This document shows positions 1-9,020 of a stretch of 64,000 nt of DNA, in pieces; positions within the stretch are counted from its first letter, which is position 1, and each line of letters begins with the position of its first letter. The stretch is from Sphingopyxis sp. Root154 (GTDB taxonomy: Bacteria > Pseudomonadota > Alphaproteobacteria > Sphingomonadales > Sphingomonadaceae), in assembly GCF_001427105.1 (NCBI RefSeq), contig NZ_LMGI01000001.1:1156131-1220130 (forward strand), in the 5' to 3' direction. Below the pieces are notes generated by a model. It did not search any database, was not told where the DNA came from, and worked only from the letters and a program-made list of their open reading frames with translations. The translations under genes were made by a program, and so were the position numbers.

Positions 1-698
1 AAGCCGCTGTCGCGGCGGGCAACGACCGCTTCCTCTTCACCTCGACCACCTCGCTGATGATCCGCGCCGATGTGCGCGAAGGCGCGGGCGAAGCAGGCGC
101 ATGGTGGATGGACGAGGATTTCGGTCCGATCGAACCGCGCAACATCTATGGCATCACCAAGCTCGCCGCCGAGCAGGCGTGCAAGCTGGTGCACCGCGAG
201 CATGGTATCGCTGTCGCGATCCTGCGCACCGGGCGTTTTTTTCCCGAGGATGACGATACGCACGCGGTGCCAAGCGGGCCGAACCTCAAGGCCAACGAGC
301 TACTCCATCGCCGTCTGACGGTCGAGGACGCCGCAGCGGCACATCTCGCAGCGCTTGAGACCGCGCCGCAGATCGGCTGCGACACGTTCATCATCTCGGC
401 CCCGCCGCCCTTTGCGCGCGAGGACGCCGAAGAACTGGCCCGCGATGCCCGTGCGGTTATCGCGCGTCATCATCCCGATGCGGCCGCGCTCTATGCCGCG
501 CAAGGCTGGGTGCTGCCCGAGACGATCGACCGCGTCTACGATCCGTCGCGCGCCGAACGCCGCTTCGGCTGGCGCGCCGCGACCGATTTCGGCAGCGTGC
601 TCACGGCGCTGCGCGAAGGCGCCGAACTGCCCTTCGCGCACGATCCCGACTATACCTCCCCCATCATCGCACAGGAGCGCCAGGCATGTATGTGCTGA
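1..698 (+). CDS. NAD(P)-dependent epimerase/dehydratase (extended SDR), 5' truncated
   Basis: This is the C-terminal part of an extended short-chain dehydrogenase/reductase; the start lies before the window and the reading frame is already open at base 3. The catalytic YxxxK motif reads YGITK and is preceded by an FTSTTSLM stretch that fits the strand carrying the catalytic serine/threonine. The substrate is unknown, but a nucleotide-sugar or similar epimerase/reductase is plausible. The Rossmann glycine motif is missing only because of the window edge. The stop overlaps the following GST gene by 13 bases, so the two are probably co-transcribed. Confidence 0.85.
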   Translation, partial: AAVAAGNDRFLFTSTTSLMIRADVREGAGEAGAWWMDEDFGPIEPRNIYGITKLAAEQACKLVHREHGIAVAILRTGRFFPEDDDTHAVPSGPNLKANELLHRRLTVEDAAAAHLAALETAPQIGCDTFIISAPPPFAREDAEELARDARAVIARHHPDAAALYAAQGWVLPETIDRVYDPSRAERRFGWRAATDFGSVLTALREGAELPFAHDPDYTSPIIAQERQACMC

Positions 699-1366
699 TC
701 ACCGCCAACCGCAATTATTCGAGTTGGTCGCTGCGTCCGTGGGTATTGATGCGCGCGCTCGGCATTGCGTTCGAAGACCAGATCGAGCCCTTCACCAACC
801 CGATCAACTATGACGAATTCCGCAGCTTTTCGCCGACCGGGCAAGTGCCCGCGCTGCTCGACGAAGGGCGGACGGTGTATGATTCGCTCGGTATCACGCT
901 CTACCTCGCCGACCGGCATGAGGGGGTGTGGCCGACCGACCCCGATGCGCGCGCGTGGGCGCAGTGCGCGGCGGCGGAAATGCACAGCGGCTTTTCGGCA
1001 CTGCGGGGCGATTGCACGATGAATGTCGGGGTTCGCGTGACGCCCAAGCCGCCATCGGGTGCGCTCAGGCTCGACGTCGCACGCATCCGCGAATTGTTCG
1101 CCGAGGGCCTGTCGCGTTTCGGCGGCCCCTTCCTCGCGGGCGACCGCTTTACCGCGGTCGATGCCTTCTTCGCCCCGGTCGCTTTCCGTATCCGCACCTA
1201 TGGCCTCGACGTTGGCGCAGGACAGGCGTGGGTCGACCATATGCTTGCGCAGCCGGCGATGCAGGACTGGGAACGCCAGGCGCTCGCCGAAAGCTGGCGC
1301 GAAGAAGGCCACGAGGCGGAATTGTTGGCGGCAGGCGCGATTACGGCAGATTACCGGACGGCCTAG
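686..1366 (+). CDS. Glutathione S-transferase family protein
   Basis: A 226-residue protein with an N-terminal thioredoxin-like GST domain (about residues 1-80) and an all-helical C-terminal domain. The opening NRNYSSWSLRPW segment is typical of the bacterial YfcF/zeta-like GST group, with the serine region where glutathione is activated, and TGQVPALLDEG carries the conserved cis-proline. Such enzymes conjugate glutathione or isomerise small electrophiles in the cytoplasm; the substrate cannot be read from sequence. The start overlaps the upstream SDR gene. Its TAG stop shares the palindromic bases CTAG with the stop of the convergent crtZ gene. Confidence 0.88.
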   Translation: MYVLITANRNYSSWSLRPWVLMRALGIAFEDQIEPFTNPINYDEFRSFSPTGQVPALLDEGRTVYDSLGITLYLADRHEGVWPTDPDARAWAQCAAAEMHSGFSALRGDCTMNVGVRVTPKPPSGALRLDVARIRELFAEGLSRFGGPFLAGDRFTAVDAFFAPVAFRIRTYGLDVGAGQAWVDHMLAQPAMQDWERQALAESWREEGHEAELLAAGAITADYRTA

Positions 1367-1881
1367 TCGGCAAGCGCCTCACGCACCACTGCGACCCCCG
1401 TCTCGCGCTGCGCCTTAAGTTCGGCCTTCAGCTTCGCCGGATCGCGCGAGAAGACGAAGCCGAAGCTGACCCCGCCATCCTTGCCAATCGTTGCGTGATG
1501 GAGCTTGTGCGCCTGCACCAGCCGCTTCGCATAGCCGCGCCGCGGCACCCAGCGGAAATAGCGCTGATGGACGAGCCCGTCGTGCACCAGCGTGTAGATA
1601 ATGCCGTAGAAGAGGACGCCGAGTCCGATCCACGTTCCCGGTTCCCATGCCGAGGCACCCATGATCATCGGGCTGCCGACAACGAACATCGAAATGCTCA
1701 GCGCGGCGCCGACGAGGCCGAACATGTCGTTCTTTTCGAGCATCTTGTCGTGAGGTTCGTGATGGTCGCGGTGCCAGGCCCAGCCGAAGCCGTGCATGAT
1801 ATATTTGTGGCTCGCCCAGGCGACAAACTCCATCGCCGCGACGGTGGCGAGAATGAGCGCGATGGTGGCGGGCGTCGACAT
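1363..1881 (-). CDS. crtZ: Beta-carotene hydroxylase (fatty-acid-hydroxylase type)
   Basis: A 172-residue membrane di-iron hydroxylase that adds 3-hydroxyl groups to beta-ionone rings, giving zeaxanthin-type carotenoids. The histidine boxes are visible: HKYIMH and HRDHHEPH near residues 20-40, and HDGLVH and HKLHH in the second half, separated by hydrophobic membrane segments. The start MSTPATIALIL is chosen because it begins a hydrophobic segment and the length matches CrtZ; the frame stays open far upstream, but only as antisense to leuC. No other carotenoid gene is adjacent, which is common in sphingomonads. The gene converges on the GST gene, with stops overlapping by three bases. Confidence 0.92.
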   Translation of the reverse strand: MSTPATIALILATVAAMEFVAWASHKYIMHGFGWAWHRDHHEPHDKMLEKNDMFGLVGAALSISMFVVGSPMIMGASAWEPGTWIGLGVLFYGIIYTLVHDGLVHQRYFRWVPRRGYAKRLVQAHKLHHATIGKDGGVSFGFVFSRDPAKLKAELKAQRETGVAVVREALAD

Positions 1882-1924
1882 GGAGGGATTATAGGCTCTT
1901 TGAGTGCCTGAAACCACCTCCCCT

Positions 1925-2004
1925 CTTTCGTCATGCCGGACTTGATCCGGCATCCACCCCACGACCGGACCATGGACCCCGGAGCAAGTCCGGGGTGACG
2001 AAAG
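1925..2004. repeat. Interspersed palindromic repeat, copy 1 (crtZ-leuC intergenic)
   Basis: Imperfect inverted repeat. The left arm runs from about 1925 to 1956 and contains TGCCGGACTTGATCCGGCA; the right arm runs from about 1973 to 2004 and contains CCGGAGCAAGTCCGG. The outer ends CTTTCGTC and GACGAAAG pair exactly. The core GACTTGATCCGG recurs at 32404-32480 and inside truB at 35811-35883, so this belongs to a small dispersed family. Here it lies between the divergent starts of crtZ and leuC. Confidence 0.8.
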
Positions 2005-2088
2005 AAAGGGCAAGAGCCGCGCGACCGAAAATTGCGTTTTTGATCGCCACTCGCTTGCATTGTTGTCGCGCAGGCTTAAGTGAACCGC

Positions 2089-3519
2089 ATGACCCGGCCC
2101 CGCACCCTTTATGAGAAAATCTGGGACGCGCATGTCGTCGAACAGCGCCCCGATGCCACCTGCTTGATCTTCATCGACCGTCACCTCGTCCATGAAGTCA
2201 CCAGCCCGCAGGCCTTTGCCGGACTTCGCGCGACCGGCCGCATGGTGCGCCGCCCCGACCTGACGCTTGCGGTGCCCGATCATAATGTGCCGACGACCGC
2301 GCGGCTCGATGCGAGCGGCAACAAGCTGCCGATCGCCGACGCCGAAAGCGCGGCGCAGCTCGCGGCGCTCGAGAAGAACGCGCCCGAATATGGCATCCGT
2401 TATATCGACGCGGTCGCACCCGAACAGGGCATCGTCCATGTCGTCGGCCCCGAGCAGGGCTTTTCGCTGCCCGGCACGACGATCGTCTGCGGCGACAGCC
2501 ACACCGCCTGCCACGGCGGCATCGGCGCGCTCGCCTTTGGCATCGGGACGAGCGAGGTCGAGCATGTGCTCGCGACGCAAACGCTGCTGCTCCAGCCGTC
2601 GAAGACGATGGAAGTGCGCGTCGAGGGCGAGGTCGGCCCCGGCGTCAGCGCAAAGGACATCATCCTCCACATTACCGGCGTCATCGGCGCCGCGGGCGGC
2701 ACCGGCCATGTCATCGAATATACGGGCAGCGCGATCCGTGCGCTCAGCGTCGAGGGCCGCCTGACCGTCAGCAATATGGCGATCGAAGGCGGCGCGCGCG
2801 CGGGGCTGATCGCGCCCGACGAGACGACCTTCGCCTATCTCAAGGGCCGCCCCTATGCGCCGAAGGGCGCCGACTGGCACGCCGCGGTCGCGTACTGGAA
2901 AAGCCTCGCGACCGATCCGGGCGCGACCTATGACAAGACCGTCGTCATCGACGCCGCCGACATCGCGCCGAGCGTCACCTGGGGCACCAGCCCCGAGGAT
3001 GTCGTGCCGATCACCGGCATCGTCCCGGATCCGGCAAGTTTCGCCGACCCGTCGAAGCAGGCCGCCGCCGCCAAGTCGCTCGCGTACATGGGGCTTGAGC
3101 CCGGCACGCGGATGCAGGATGTGCCGGTCGAGAATATCTTCATCGGCAGCTGCACCAACAGCCGCATCGAGGATCTGCGCGCCGCCGCGGCGGTGATCAA
3201 GGGCCGCCACAAGGCCGACAATGTCAAATGGGCGATCGTCGTCCCCGGATCGGGGCTGGTCAAGGCGCAGGCCGAGGCCGAAGGGCTCGACCGCATCTTC
3301 ACCGACGCGGGGCTCGAATGGCGCGAGCCCGGCTGTTCGGCGTGTCTCGCGATGAACCCCGACAAGGTGCCCGCGGGCGAACGCTGCGCCTCGACGAGCA
3401 ACCGCAATTTCGTCGGGCGGCAGGGCCCGGGCGCGCGCACGCACCTCGTCAGCCCCGCGATGGCGGCGGCGGCGGCGGTGACGGGCAAGCTCACCGACGT
3501 GCGGGAGCTGATGGCATGA
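2089..3519 (+). CDS. leuC: 3-isopropylmalate dehydratase large subunit
   Basis: Aconitase-family [4Fe-4S] subunit that, with LeuD, isomerises 2-isopropylmalate to 3-isopropylmalate in leucine synthesis. It is 476 residues from the ATG at 2089; a GTG nine bases earlier (2080) is an alternative. Cluster cysteines are seen in GSCTNSR (Cys355) and in [11 protein letters not shown] (Cys416 and Cys419). The [22 protein letters not shown] segment is the family signature, and the length is normal for LeuC. The stop overlaps the leuD start as ATGA, so the two subunits are translationally coupled. Confidence 0.97.
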   Translation: MTRPRTLYEKIWDAHVVEQRPDATCLIFIDRHLVHEVTSPQAFAGLRATGRMVRRPDLTLAVPDHNVPTTARLDASGNKLPIADAESAAQLAALEKNAPEYGIRYIDAVAPEQGIVHVVGPEQGFSLPGTTIVCGDSHTACHGGIGALAFGIGTSEVEHVLATQTLLLQPSKTMEVRVEGEVGPGVSAKDIILHITGVIGAAGGTGHVIEYTGSAIRALSVEGRLTVSNMAIEGGARAGLIAPDETTFAYLKGRPYAPKGADWHAAVAYWKSLATDPGATYDKTVVIDAADIAPSVTWGTSPEDVVPITGIVPDPASFADPSKQAAAAKSLAYMGLEPGTRMQDVPVENIFIGSCTNSRIEDLRAAAAVIKGRHKADNVKWAIVVPGSGLVKAQAEAEGLDRIFTDAGLEWREPGCSACLAMNPDKVPAGERCASTSNRNFVGRQGPGARTHLVSPAMAAAAAVTGKLTDVRELMA

Positions 3520-4106
3520 CCCCGCTCGACAAGGTCGAAGGCCGCGCGATCCCGTTCGGGCTCAAGAATGTCGATACCGACGTGATCATCCCCGCTCACT
3601 GGCTGAAGACGACGACGCGTGAGGGCATGGGGCGCGGGGCGTTCGAAAGCCTGCGCGCCGATCCCGACAATCTGTTCGACAGCGCCGATTTCAAGGGCGC
3701 GCCGATTCTGATCGCGGGCGACAATTTCGGTTGCGGGTCGAGCCGCGAACATGCGGCATGGGCGCTCGGCGACCTTGGCATCCGCGTCGTGATCGCGCCC
3801 AGCTATTCGGACATTTTCTCTGGAAATGCGGTCAAGAACGGCATCCTTCCCGTGGTATTGCCGCAGGCGGCGATCGACCGGCTGATGGAGGTCGCGGCAA
3901 CCGATCCGGTGTTCGTCGACCTCGAGCATCAGACGGTGACGACGCAGTTCCAGGACCGTTTCAGCTTCGAGATCGACCCGTTCCGCAAGATGTGCCTGCT
4001 CGAAGGGCTCGACGAAATTTCGCTGACCGAAAAGAGCGACGCGGCGATCGGCGCTTATGAGAAAAAGCTCGACGCAGATCGGCCGTGGATGCGTCCTGCC
4101 GCATAA
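3516..4106 (+). CDS. leuD: 3-isopropylmalate dehydratase small subunit
   Basis: A 196-residue swivel-domain subunit that completes the isopropylmalate isomerase with LeuC. The hallmark [17 protein letters not shown] is present near residue 70 and IPAHWLK near the N terminus. The frame is open upstream of 3516 only as a shadow of leuC; the ATG at 3516 gives the family-standard N terminus [14 protein letters not shown] and the ATGA overlap with leuC. leuA and leuB are not in this window. Confidence 0.97.
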   Translation: MTPLDKVEGRAIPFGLKNVDTDVIIPAHWLKTTTREGMGRGAFESLRADPDNLFDSADFKGAPILIAGDNFGCGSSREHAAWALGDLGIRVVIAPSYSDIFSGNAVKNGILPVVLPQAAIDRLMEVAATDPVFVDLEHQTVTTQFQDRFSFEIDPFRKMCLLEGLDEISLTEKSDAAIGAYEKKLDADRPWMRPAA

Positions 4107-4137
4107 TATCGCACGAACATCATAAGAGGAGAAGATG

Positions 4138-5133
4138 ATGAAGGCTCTCTTGTCGACCGCAACCGGCGGCCCCGAAACGCTCACCTTGGGTGAACTGCCG
4201 CGCCCGACCGCGAGCAAGGGCCAGATCGTGATCGATGTGAAGGCCTGCGCGGTCAACTTCCCCGACGTGCTGATCATCGAGGACAAATATCAGTTCCGCC
4301 CCGAACGCCCCTTTGCCCCGGGCGGCGAAGTCGCGGGGCTCGTCGCCGAAGTCGGCGATGGCGTGACCGAATTCAAGGTCGGCGACCGCGTCATCGCGGG
4401 CTGCGGCAATGGCGGCATGTCCGAAGCCGTCGCGGTCAGCGTCCACAATGTCTATCACCTTCCCGAAGCGCATGATTTCGCCGCGGGCGCGTCGCTGCTG
4501 ATGACCTATGGCACCAGCATCCATGCGCTCGTTGATCGCGGGCATATCGAGGAAGGCGACACGTTGCTGGTGCTCGGCGCATCGGGCGGCGTCGGCATCG
4601 CCGCGGTCGAGCTGGGCAAGGCCTTCGGCGCGCGCGTCGTTGCCGGCGTGTCGAGCGAGGAAAAGGCCGACATCGCGCGTCAGGCGGGCGCCGACGAGGT
4701 GGTCGTCTATGGCCGCCAGCCGTTCGACAAGGACCAGTCGAAGGAGCTTGCGAACAAGTTCAAGGAAGCCGTTGGCCCGAATGGCGCCAACGTCATCTAT
4801 GACGCGGTCGGCGGCGATTATGCCGAACCCGCGCTGCGTTCGATCGCATGGGAAGGCCGCTATCTCGTCGTCGGTTTCCCCGCGGGCATTCCGCGCCTGC
4901 CACTCAACCTCACCCTGCTCAAGAGCTGCGACGTCGCGGGGGTGTTCTGGGGGGCATTTGTGGCTCGCGAACCGCTACGCAACCGCGCGAATATCGCGCG
5001 GCTCTTCCAGCTGTGGGAGCAGGGCAAGATCAAGCCGCGGGTGACCGGGAGCTTCGCCCTCGCCGACGGCGGCAAGGCGATCGCCAAGCTCGGCGACCGG
5101 ACGGCGGTCGGCAAGCTGGTCGTCACGATCTGA
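4138..5133 (+). CDS. NADPH:quinone oxidoreductase family protein (zinc-free MDR)
   Basis: Medium-chain dehydrogenase/reductase of 331 residues resembling quinone oxidoreductase/zeta-crystallin. The NADPH-binding motif GASGGVGIAAVELGKAFGA lies near residue 145. There are no catalytic zinc cysteines, as expected for this branch. A strong Shine-Dalgarno AGAGGAG at 4125-4131 favours the second of two tandem ATGs (4138, six bases away) over 4135. It follows leuD by about 30 bases and probably belongs to the same transcript. A role in quinone or enone reduction is inferred from family only. Confidence 0.85.
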   Translation: MKALLSTATGGPETLTLGELPRPTASKGQIVIDVKACAVNFPDVLIIEDKYQFRPERPFAPGGEVAGLVAEVGDGVTEFKVGDRVIAGCGNGGMSEAVAVSVHNVYHLPEAHDFAAGASLLMTYGTSIHALVDRGHIEEGDTLLVLGASGGVGIAAVELGKAFGARVVAGVSSEEKADIARQAGADEVVVYGRQPFDKDQSKELANKFKEAVGPNGANVIYDAVGGDYAEPALRSIAWEGRYLVVGFPAGIPRLPLNLTLLKSCDVAGVFWGAFVAREPLRNRANIARLFQLWEQGKIKPRVTGSFALADGGKAIAKLGDRTAVGKLVVTI

Positions 5134-5408
5134 AATATCGGCCCGACCCGGCGCTGACCGAAGCGCTGCGCGACCTCGCGGCGTCGGGACGGATCGAGGT
5201 GCGGGTGACGCCCGGCGCGCGTCACGACGAGATCCGGGTCGAGGGCGAAACCGTGTATATCCGCGTTACGTCCCCGCCCGCCGACGGCGCCGCGAACGAC
5301 GCGGTGCTGCGCCTGCTCGCCGCGGCGCTCGGCCGTCCGCCGCGCGATTTGACACTGCTTCGCGGAGCGAACGCGCGCATCAAATTGATCGGCATTGCGA
5401 CGAGCTGA
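5130..5408 (+). CDS. DUF167 (YggU-type) protein, non-ATG start likely
   Basis: A short alpha/beta protein of about 92 residues with the DUF167 pattern RVTPGAR...I...GETVYIRVTSPPADGAANDAVLRLLA followed by LLRGANARIKLIGI. The family's molecular function is unknown. No ATG is available in frame; CTG at 5130 would overlap the preceding stop as CTGA, while the next GTG codons would cut into the first beta-strand. The exact start is therefore uncertain, but the domain is complete. It appears to be coupled to the upstream oxidoreductase. Confidence 0.75.
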   Translation: MKYRPDPALTEALRDLAASGRIEVRVTPGARHDEIRVEGETVYIRVTSPPADGAANDAVLRLLAAALGRPPRDLTLLRGANARIKLIGIATS

Positions 5409-5482
5409 TAGCGCCGGGTTAACCAATTGGCAGGGGCTGGGCAGTATAGCTACGAGCAGGACTAGCTGGGCCAAGGTGGATC

Positions 5483-5776
5483 ATGGCAAAACGCCGATCG
5501 ACAAGCGAAGAGGGAGACGCGAGTATCGCGAATATTTCGCGTACCCGCCGCGCACAGCTTGTCGCCGAATTCGAAGGCGAGCTGGGCATCGACTACAAGG
5601 CCCGTGCCAGAGCCGAAGAGGCCGAGCGCCGCTGGATCGCCCGCAAGACCTTTATCGTCTGGACGATCGCGGTGATGTTCTTTGCCATCGCGTGTCAGAA
5701 GCTGTGGGTCATGGGCAACGACGTCGATGTGCCCTTTTCCGACATCAACCCTGTGCGCAGCCTGTTCGGCGAATAA
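5483..5776 (+). CDS. Small single-pass membrane protein of unknown function
   Basis: A 97-residue protein with a charged, Arg/Glu-rich N-terminal half (about residues 1-52, probably helical) and one transmembrane helix at about residues 53-70 (TFIVWTIAVMFFAIACQKLW). A short tail of about 27 residues ends in NPVRSLFGE. I do not recognise a named family. The ATG at 5483 is preceded by a weak AGGTGG-type Shine-Dalgarno. It may close the leuCD transcript, 74 bases after the DUF167 gene. Confidence 0.65.
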   Translation: MAKRRSTSEEGDASIANISRTRRAQLVAEFEGELGIDYKARARAEEAERRWIARKTFIVWTIAVMFFAIACQKLWVMGNDVDVPFSDINPVRSLFGE

Positions 5777-5817
5777 CGACGCCGCGTCGATACACGACGA
5801 GCGTCAAATCTAACAAG

Positions 5818-6231
5818 TCAGCCCTTTTTTCGGGCAGCTACCAACGCCTTGATGCGCTCACGTTCGGTCTCAGCACCCGGATCATTCCTGAAATGTGCAT
5901 TGAGCTGTATCGGTATCTTAAATGAAATCCTGCTGATCGTTTCGTCGCTACGACCATTTGACCCGCCGTCTTCACTTTGTCCGCCGATTTTCGCTCCGAA
6001 TCCAACAACCTTGATGAAGCCCTCGGCTCCGCTCTTAGCTGCTCGCGAATCAGTTGATGACTTTGCCGTTGTTACGGCAATATCGAACGAGACATCCGTG
6101 GTAAGCTGAACGGGCTGACCGTTGAGAATGCCAGGCGCAATCGCCACGACCTCCTGGCAATCAACGCGGGCTTCGTGAACACCAAAAGCTATGTCGGACA
6201 GCGCCTGTCGAATAAACTCCGCCAACTCCAT
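5818..6231 (-). CDS. Trypco2-like small protein downstream of sdhA
   Basis: A 137-residue protein with no signal peptide or membrane segment. It opens with MELAEFIRQALSDIAFGVHEA, then has the alternating pattern VSFDIAVTT, a Gly/Lys stretch FIKVVGFGAKIGG, and ISRISFKIPIQL. That order resembles the trypsin-co-occurring domain 2 (Trypco2) group of small proteins, whose function is unsettled; the assignment is from memory of the family and moderate. An alternative TTG start at 6246 would overlap the sdhA stop as TTGA. The base composition is visibly more AT-rich than the neighbours, which suggests acquisition. It sits at the 3' end of the sdh operon, where sdhB often lies. Confidence 0.6.
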   Translation of the reverse strand: MELAEFIRQALSDIAFGVHEARVDCQEVVAIAPGILNGQPVQLTTDVSFDIAVTTAKSSTDSRAAKSGAEGFIKVVGFGAKIGGQSEDGGSNGRSDETISRISFKIPIQLNAHFRNDPGAETERERIKALVAARKKG

Positions 6232-6242
6232 ATCTGTGTCGC

Positions 6243-8057
6243 TCAATAGACCCGCGCCTTCGGCTTGATATATTCGACGTCGTCCGACAGCGTATATTCG
6301 TGGACCGGGCGGTAATCGAGGCGGACGCCGCCGCCCTTGCCGCCCCAGCCGTCGAACCAGCCGATGGTGTGCTTCATCCAGGTCGCGTCGTCGCGGTTCG
6401 GGAAATCCTCGTGTGCATGGGCGCCGCGGCTTTCCTTGCGGTTGAACGCCGAATGCATCGTCACCGTCGCCTGCGCGATGAGGTTGTCGAGCTCGAGCGT
6501 TTCGATGAGGTCGGTGTTCCAGATCAGGCTGCGGTCGGTGACATGGACGTCGTTCATCCGCTGATAGGTTTTGGTGAGCTTTTCCTTGCCCTCCGCCATC
6601 AGTTCGTCGGTGCGGAACACTGCCGCATGGGCCGACATCGCGCGCTGCATCTCGGTGCGGATCTCCGCCGTCGGCGAGCCGCCATTGGCGTTGCGGAAAT
6701 GATCGAGGCGGCCGAGCGCGAGGTCGGCGCTGTCCTTGGGCAGCGGCTGCTGCGCCGCGCCAGGAGTGATGATTTCCTTGAGGCGATGGCCGGTGGCGCG
6801 ACCGAAGACGACGAGGTCGATCAGGCTGTTCGAGCCGAGGCGGTTCGCGCCATGGACCGACACGCACGCGGCTTCGCCGACCGCGAACAGACCGGGGACG
6901 ACGGTATCCGGGCCGTCCTTGCCCAAGGTCACGACTTCGCCGTGATAGTTACAGGGGATGCCGCCCATATTGTAGTGGACCGTCGGCACGACGGGGAGCG
7001 GCTGGCGCGTCAGGTCGACGCCCGCGAAAATCTTGCCGCTTTCGGTGATGCCCGGCAGGCGTTCAGCGAGCACCGCGGGATCGATATGGTCGAGGTGCAG
7101 ATAGATATGATCGTTGTGCGGGCCGACGCCGCGGCCTTCGCGGATTTCGAGCGCCATCGAGCGCGACACGACGTCGCGCGATGCCAAATCCTTCGCCGAG
7201 GGAGCATAGCGTTCCATGAAACGCTCGCCTTCGGAGTTGGTGAGATACCCGCCCTCGCCGCGTGCACCCTCGGTGATGAGGACGCCGGCGCCGTAGATGC
7301 CCGTCGGGTGGAACTGGACGAATTCCATGTCCTGCAAAGGCAGGCCGGCGCGCAGCACCATGCCGCCGCCGTCGCCGGTGCAGGTGTGCGCCGAGGTCGC
7401 GGTGAAATAGCAGCGGCCGTAACCCCCGGTCGCGAGCACGACGGCCTGCGAACGGAAGCGGTGGATGCTGCCATCCTCGAGGCACATCGCGATGACGCCG
7501 CGGCATTGCTTGCCGTCGGGGCCATCTTCCATGATCAGGTCGAGCGCGAAATATTCGACGAAGAAGTCGGCGTCATATTTCAGCGACTGCTGATAGAGCG
7601 CGTGCAGCATCGCGTGGCCGGTGCGGTCGGCCGCGGCGGCGGTGCGCTGGACCGGCGGGCCTTCGCCCATATTCTGCATATGGCCGCCAAAGGGGCGCTG
7701 ATAGATGGTGCCGTCGGCGTTGCGGCTGAAGGGCACGCCGGCGTGCTCGAGTTCGTAGACCGCGTTCGGCGCCTCGCGCACCATATATTCGATCGCGTCC
7801 TGGTCGCCGAGCCAGTCGGAGCCCTTGACGGTGTCGTACATGTGCCATTGCCAATGGTCGGGCGAATTGTTGCCGAGCGACGCGGCGATGCCGCCCTGCG
7901 CCGCGACGGTGTGGCTGCGCGTCGGGAACACCTTGGTGATGCAGGCGGTCTTGAGCCCGGCTTCGGCGCTGCCCATCGTCGCGCGCAGGCCCGATCCGCC
8001 GGCGCCGACGACGACGGTGTCATAGATATGGTCGATGATCTTGTAGGCGTCGGTCAT
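6243..8057 (-). CDS. sdhA: Succinate dehydrogenase flavoprotein subunit
   Basis: A 604-residue catalytic subunit of complex II that oxidises succinate to fumarate and passes electrons through covalent FAD. The dinucleotide motif [21 protein letters not shown] lies at about residues 15-35, the FAD-linking histidine in [11 protein letters not shown] is His49, and the active-site segment [21 protein letters not shown] is intact. The start MTDAYKII is chosen over longer upstream extensions because it follows the sdhD stop directly. Gene order is sdhC-sdhD-sdhA; no sdhB iron-sulfur gene is found in the window. Confidence 0.97.
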   Translation of the reverse strand: MTDAYKIIDHIYDTVVVGAGGSGLRATMGSAEAGLKTACITKVFPTRSHTVAAQGGIAASLGNNSPDHWQWHMYDTVKGSDWLGDQDAIEYMVREAPNAVYELEHAGVPFSRNADGTIYQRPFGGHMQNMGEGPPVQRTAAAADRTGHAMLHALYQQSLKYDADFFVEYFALDLIMEDGPDGKQCRGVIAMCLEDGSIHRFRSQAVVLATGGYGRCYFTATSAHTCTGDGGGMVLRAGLPLQDMEFVQFHPTGIYGAGVLITEGARGEGGYLTNSEGERFMERYAPSAKDLASRDVVSRSMALEIREGRGVGPHNDHIYLHLDHIDPAVLAERLPGITESGKIFAGVDLTRQPLPVVPTVHYNMGGIPCNYHGEVVTLGKDGPDTVVPGLFAVGEAACVSVHGANRLGSNSLIDLVVFGRATGHRLKEIITPGAAQQPLPKDSADLALGRLDHFRNANGGSPTAEIRTEMQRAMSAHAAVFRTDELMAEGKEKLTKTYQRMNDVHVTDRSLIWNTDLIETLELDNLIAQATVTMHSAFNRKESRGAHAHEDFPNRDDATWMKHTIGWFDGWGGKGGGVRLDYRPVHEYTLSDDVEYIKPKARVY

Positions 8058-8058
8058 C

Positions 8059-8466
8059 TTACATGCCCCCCGGAGCGAGCCCGGCGGCGGGCGCAAGCAC
8101 GATACGGACAATGGCAAAGATGCCATAGGCGGCGCCGCCGATCGCGTAGAAGTTGAGAAGGACGAGCGACAGCAGACGCGTCGCCTCGCCATGGACATAG
8201 TCCTCGATCAGCACCGTCAGGCCAAGCCGCAGGTGCCAGAAGACGCTGACCACCATCAGGATCAGCGCGAGCGCGACGGTGGGATTCGATGCCCAGCGCA
8301 GCACCGCAGCATGATCGCCGAGCGGCAGTCGGATCAGCGAAACGAACAGGAAGCCGACGAGCAGGATATTGGCGAGCGCGGTCAGCCGCTGCTGCAGCCA
8401 GTGCTGCGAGCCATGCCCCGACGAGCCGAGGCCGCGGACCTTGCCCAGATGCGTGCCATTGCCCAT
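8059..8466 (-). CDS. sdhD: Succinate dehydrogenase membrane anchor subunit
   Basis: A 135-residue protein with three hydrophobic helices (about residues 30-50, 60-80 and 100-120), matching the SdhD anchor that with SdhC binds haem b and the ubiquinone site. The segment [20 protein letters not shown] in the second helix carries the conserved histidine and the D-Y pair of this family. The start overlaps the sdhC stop as TGATG. The frame is open further upstream, but that part is only a shadow of sdhC. Confidence 0.9.
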   Translation of the reverse strand: MGNGTHLGKVRGLGSSGHGSQHWLQQRLTALANILLVGFLFVSLIRLPLGDHAAVLRWASNPTVALALILMVVSVFWHLRLGLTVLIEDYVHGEATRLLSLVLLNFYAIGGAAYGIFAIVRIVLAPAAGLAPGGM

Positions 8467-8909
8467 CAGAGTGCCCCCGCCATGATATAGAGCCAGGTCG
8501 CGGCGGTCGCGAGGACGCCCGCAGTGATCACGACGATCGACCAGAGCTTGTTGGTCTTCAGTTCGTAACCGGCACCCGTATCGAGCACGAAGTGGCGCAG
8601 CCCCGAAAAGAGATGCTGGAAAAAGGCCCAGGTCAGGCCGACAAGCACGACCTTGCCGACGATATTGGTGATCTGGTGAACGATGCCGACCTCGGGGCTG
8701 GGATCGTGCCAGACGCAGGCGAGGAATGCCGCATAAGCGTCGGGACCGGCCGCGAGCGCGCCAAGCCACCAGAGGAACATGCACGCACCAACGATCGCGA
8801 GACCGTCACCGCTCGCGCGATGAAGGATCGAGACCGCCATCGCGGGGGTCCATTTATATACCTGCAGATGCGGGGAGCGCGGACGCGCGCTCGGTTCGTT
8901 GCCAGCCAT
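8466..8909 (-). CDS. sdhC: Succinate dehydrogenase cytochrome b556 subunit
   Basis: A 147-residue integral membrane subunit with three helices. Family signatures are SPHLQVYKW at the N terminus, SILHRASG before helix 1 (quinone-site Ser/Arg region) and HLFSGLRHFVLDTG around the haem-ligand histidine. It opens the sdhCDA operon, and its stop is coupled to sdhD. The roughly 110 bases between it and the hydrolase gene end at 9021 must hold the operon promoter; I see no clear -35/-10 pair there. Confidence 0.93.
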   Translation of the reverse strand: MAGNEPSARPRSPHLQVYKWTPAMAVSILHRASGDGLAIVGACMFLWWLGALAAGPDAYAAFLACVWHDPSPEVGIVHQITNIVGKVVLVGLTWAFFQHLFSGLRHFVLDTGAGYELKTNKLWSIVVITAGVLATAATWLYIMAGAL

Positions 8910-9020
8910 ATCAGCCCTGTCTTGACTCTAAACGGTCGATGCGGTGCCGGTTAAGCCTTCCCGCCGCGATATGCAATTGCTTAGGAGCATAGGCAAAAAA
9001 ATCGCCGCCTTTCGCGATAT

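Noticed and set aside
1882..3444. Upstream extension of the crtZ reading frame across leuC
   Set aside because: The extension is antisense to leuC and includes the palindromic repeat; crtZ has its normal N terminus at 1881.
6300..8156. Open frame of about 618 codons opposite sdhA
   Set aside because: Mirror of the sdhA codon pattern; sdhA motifs are complete on the minus strand.
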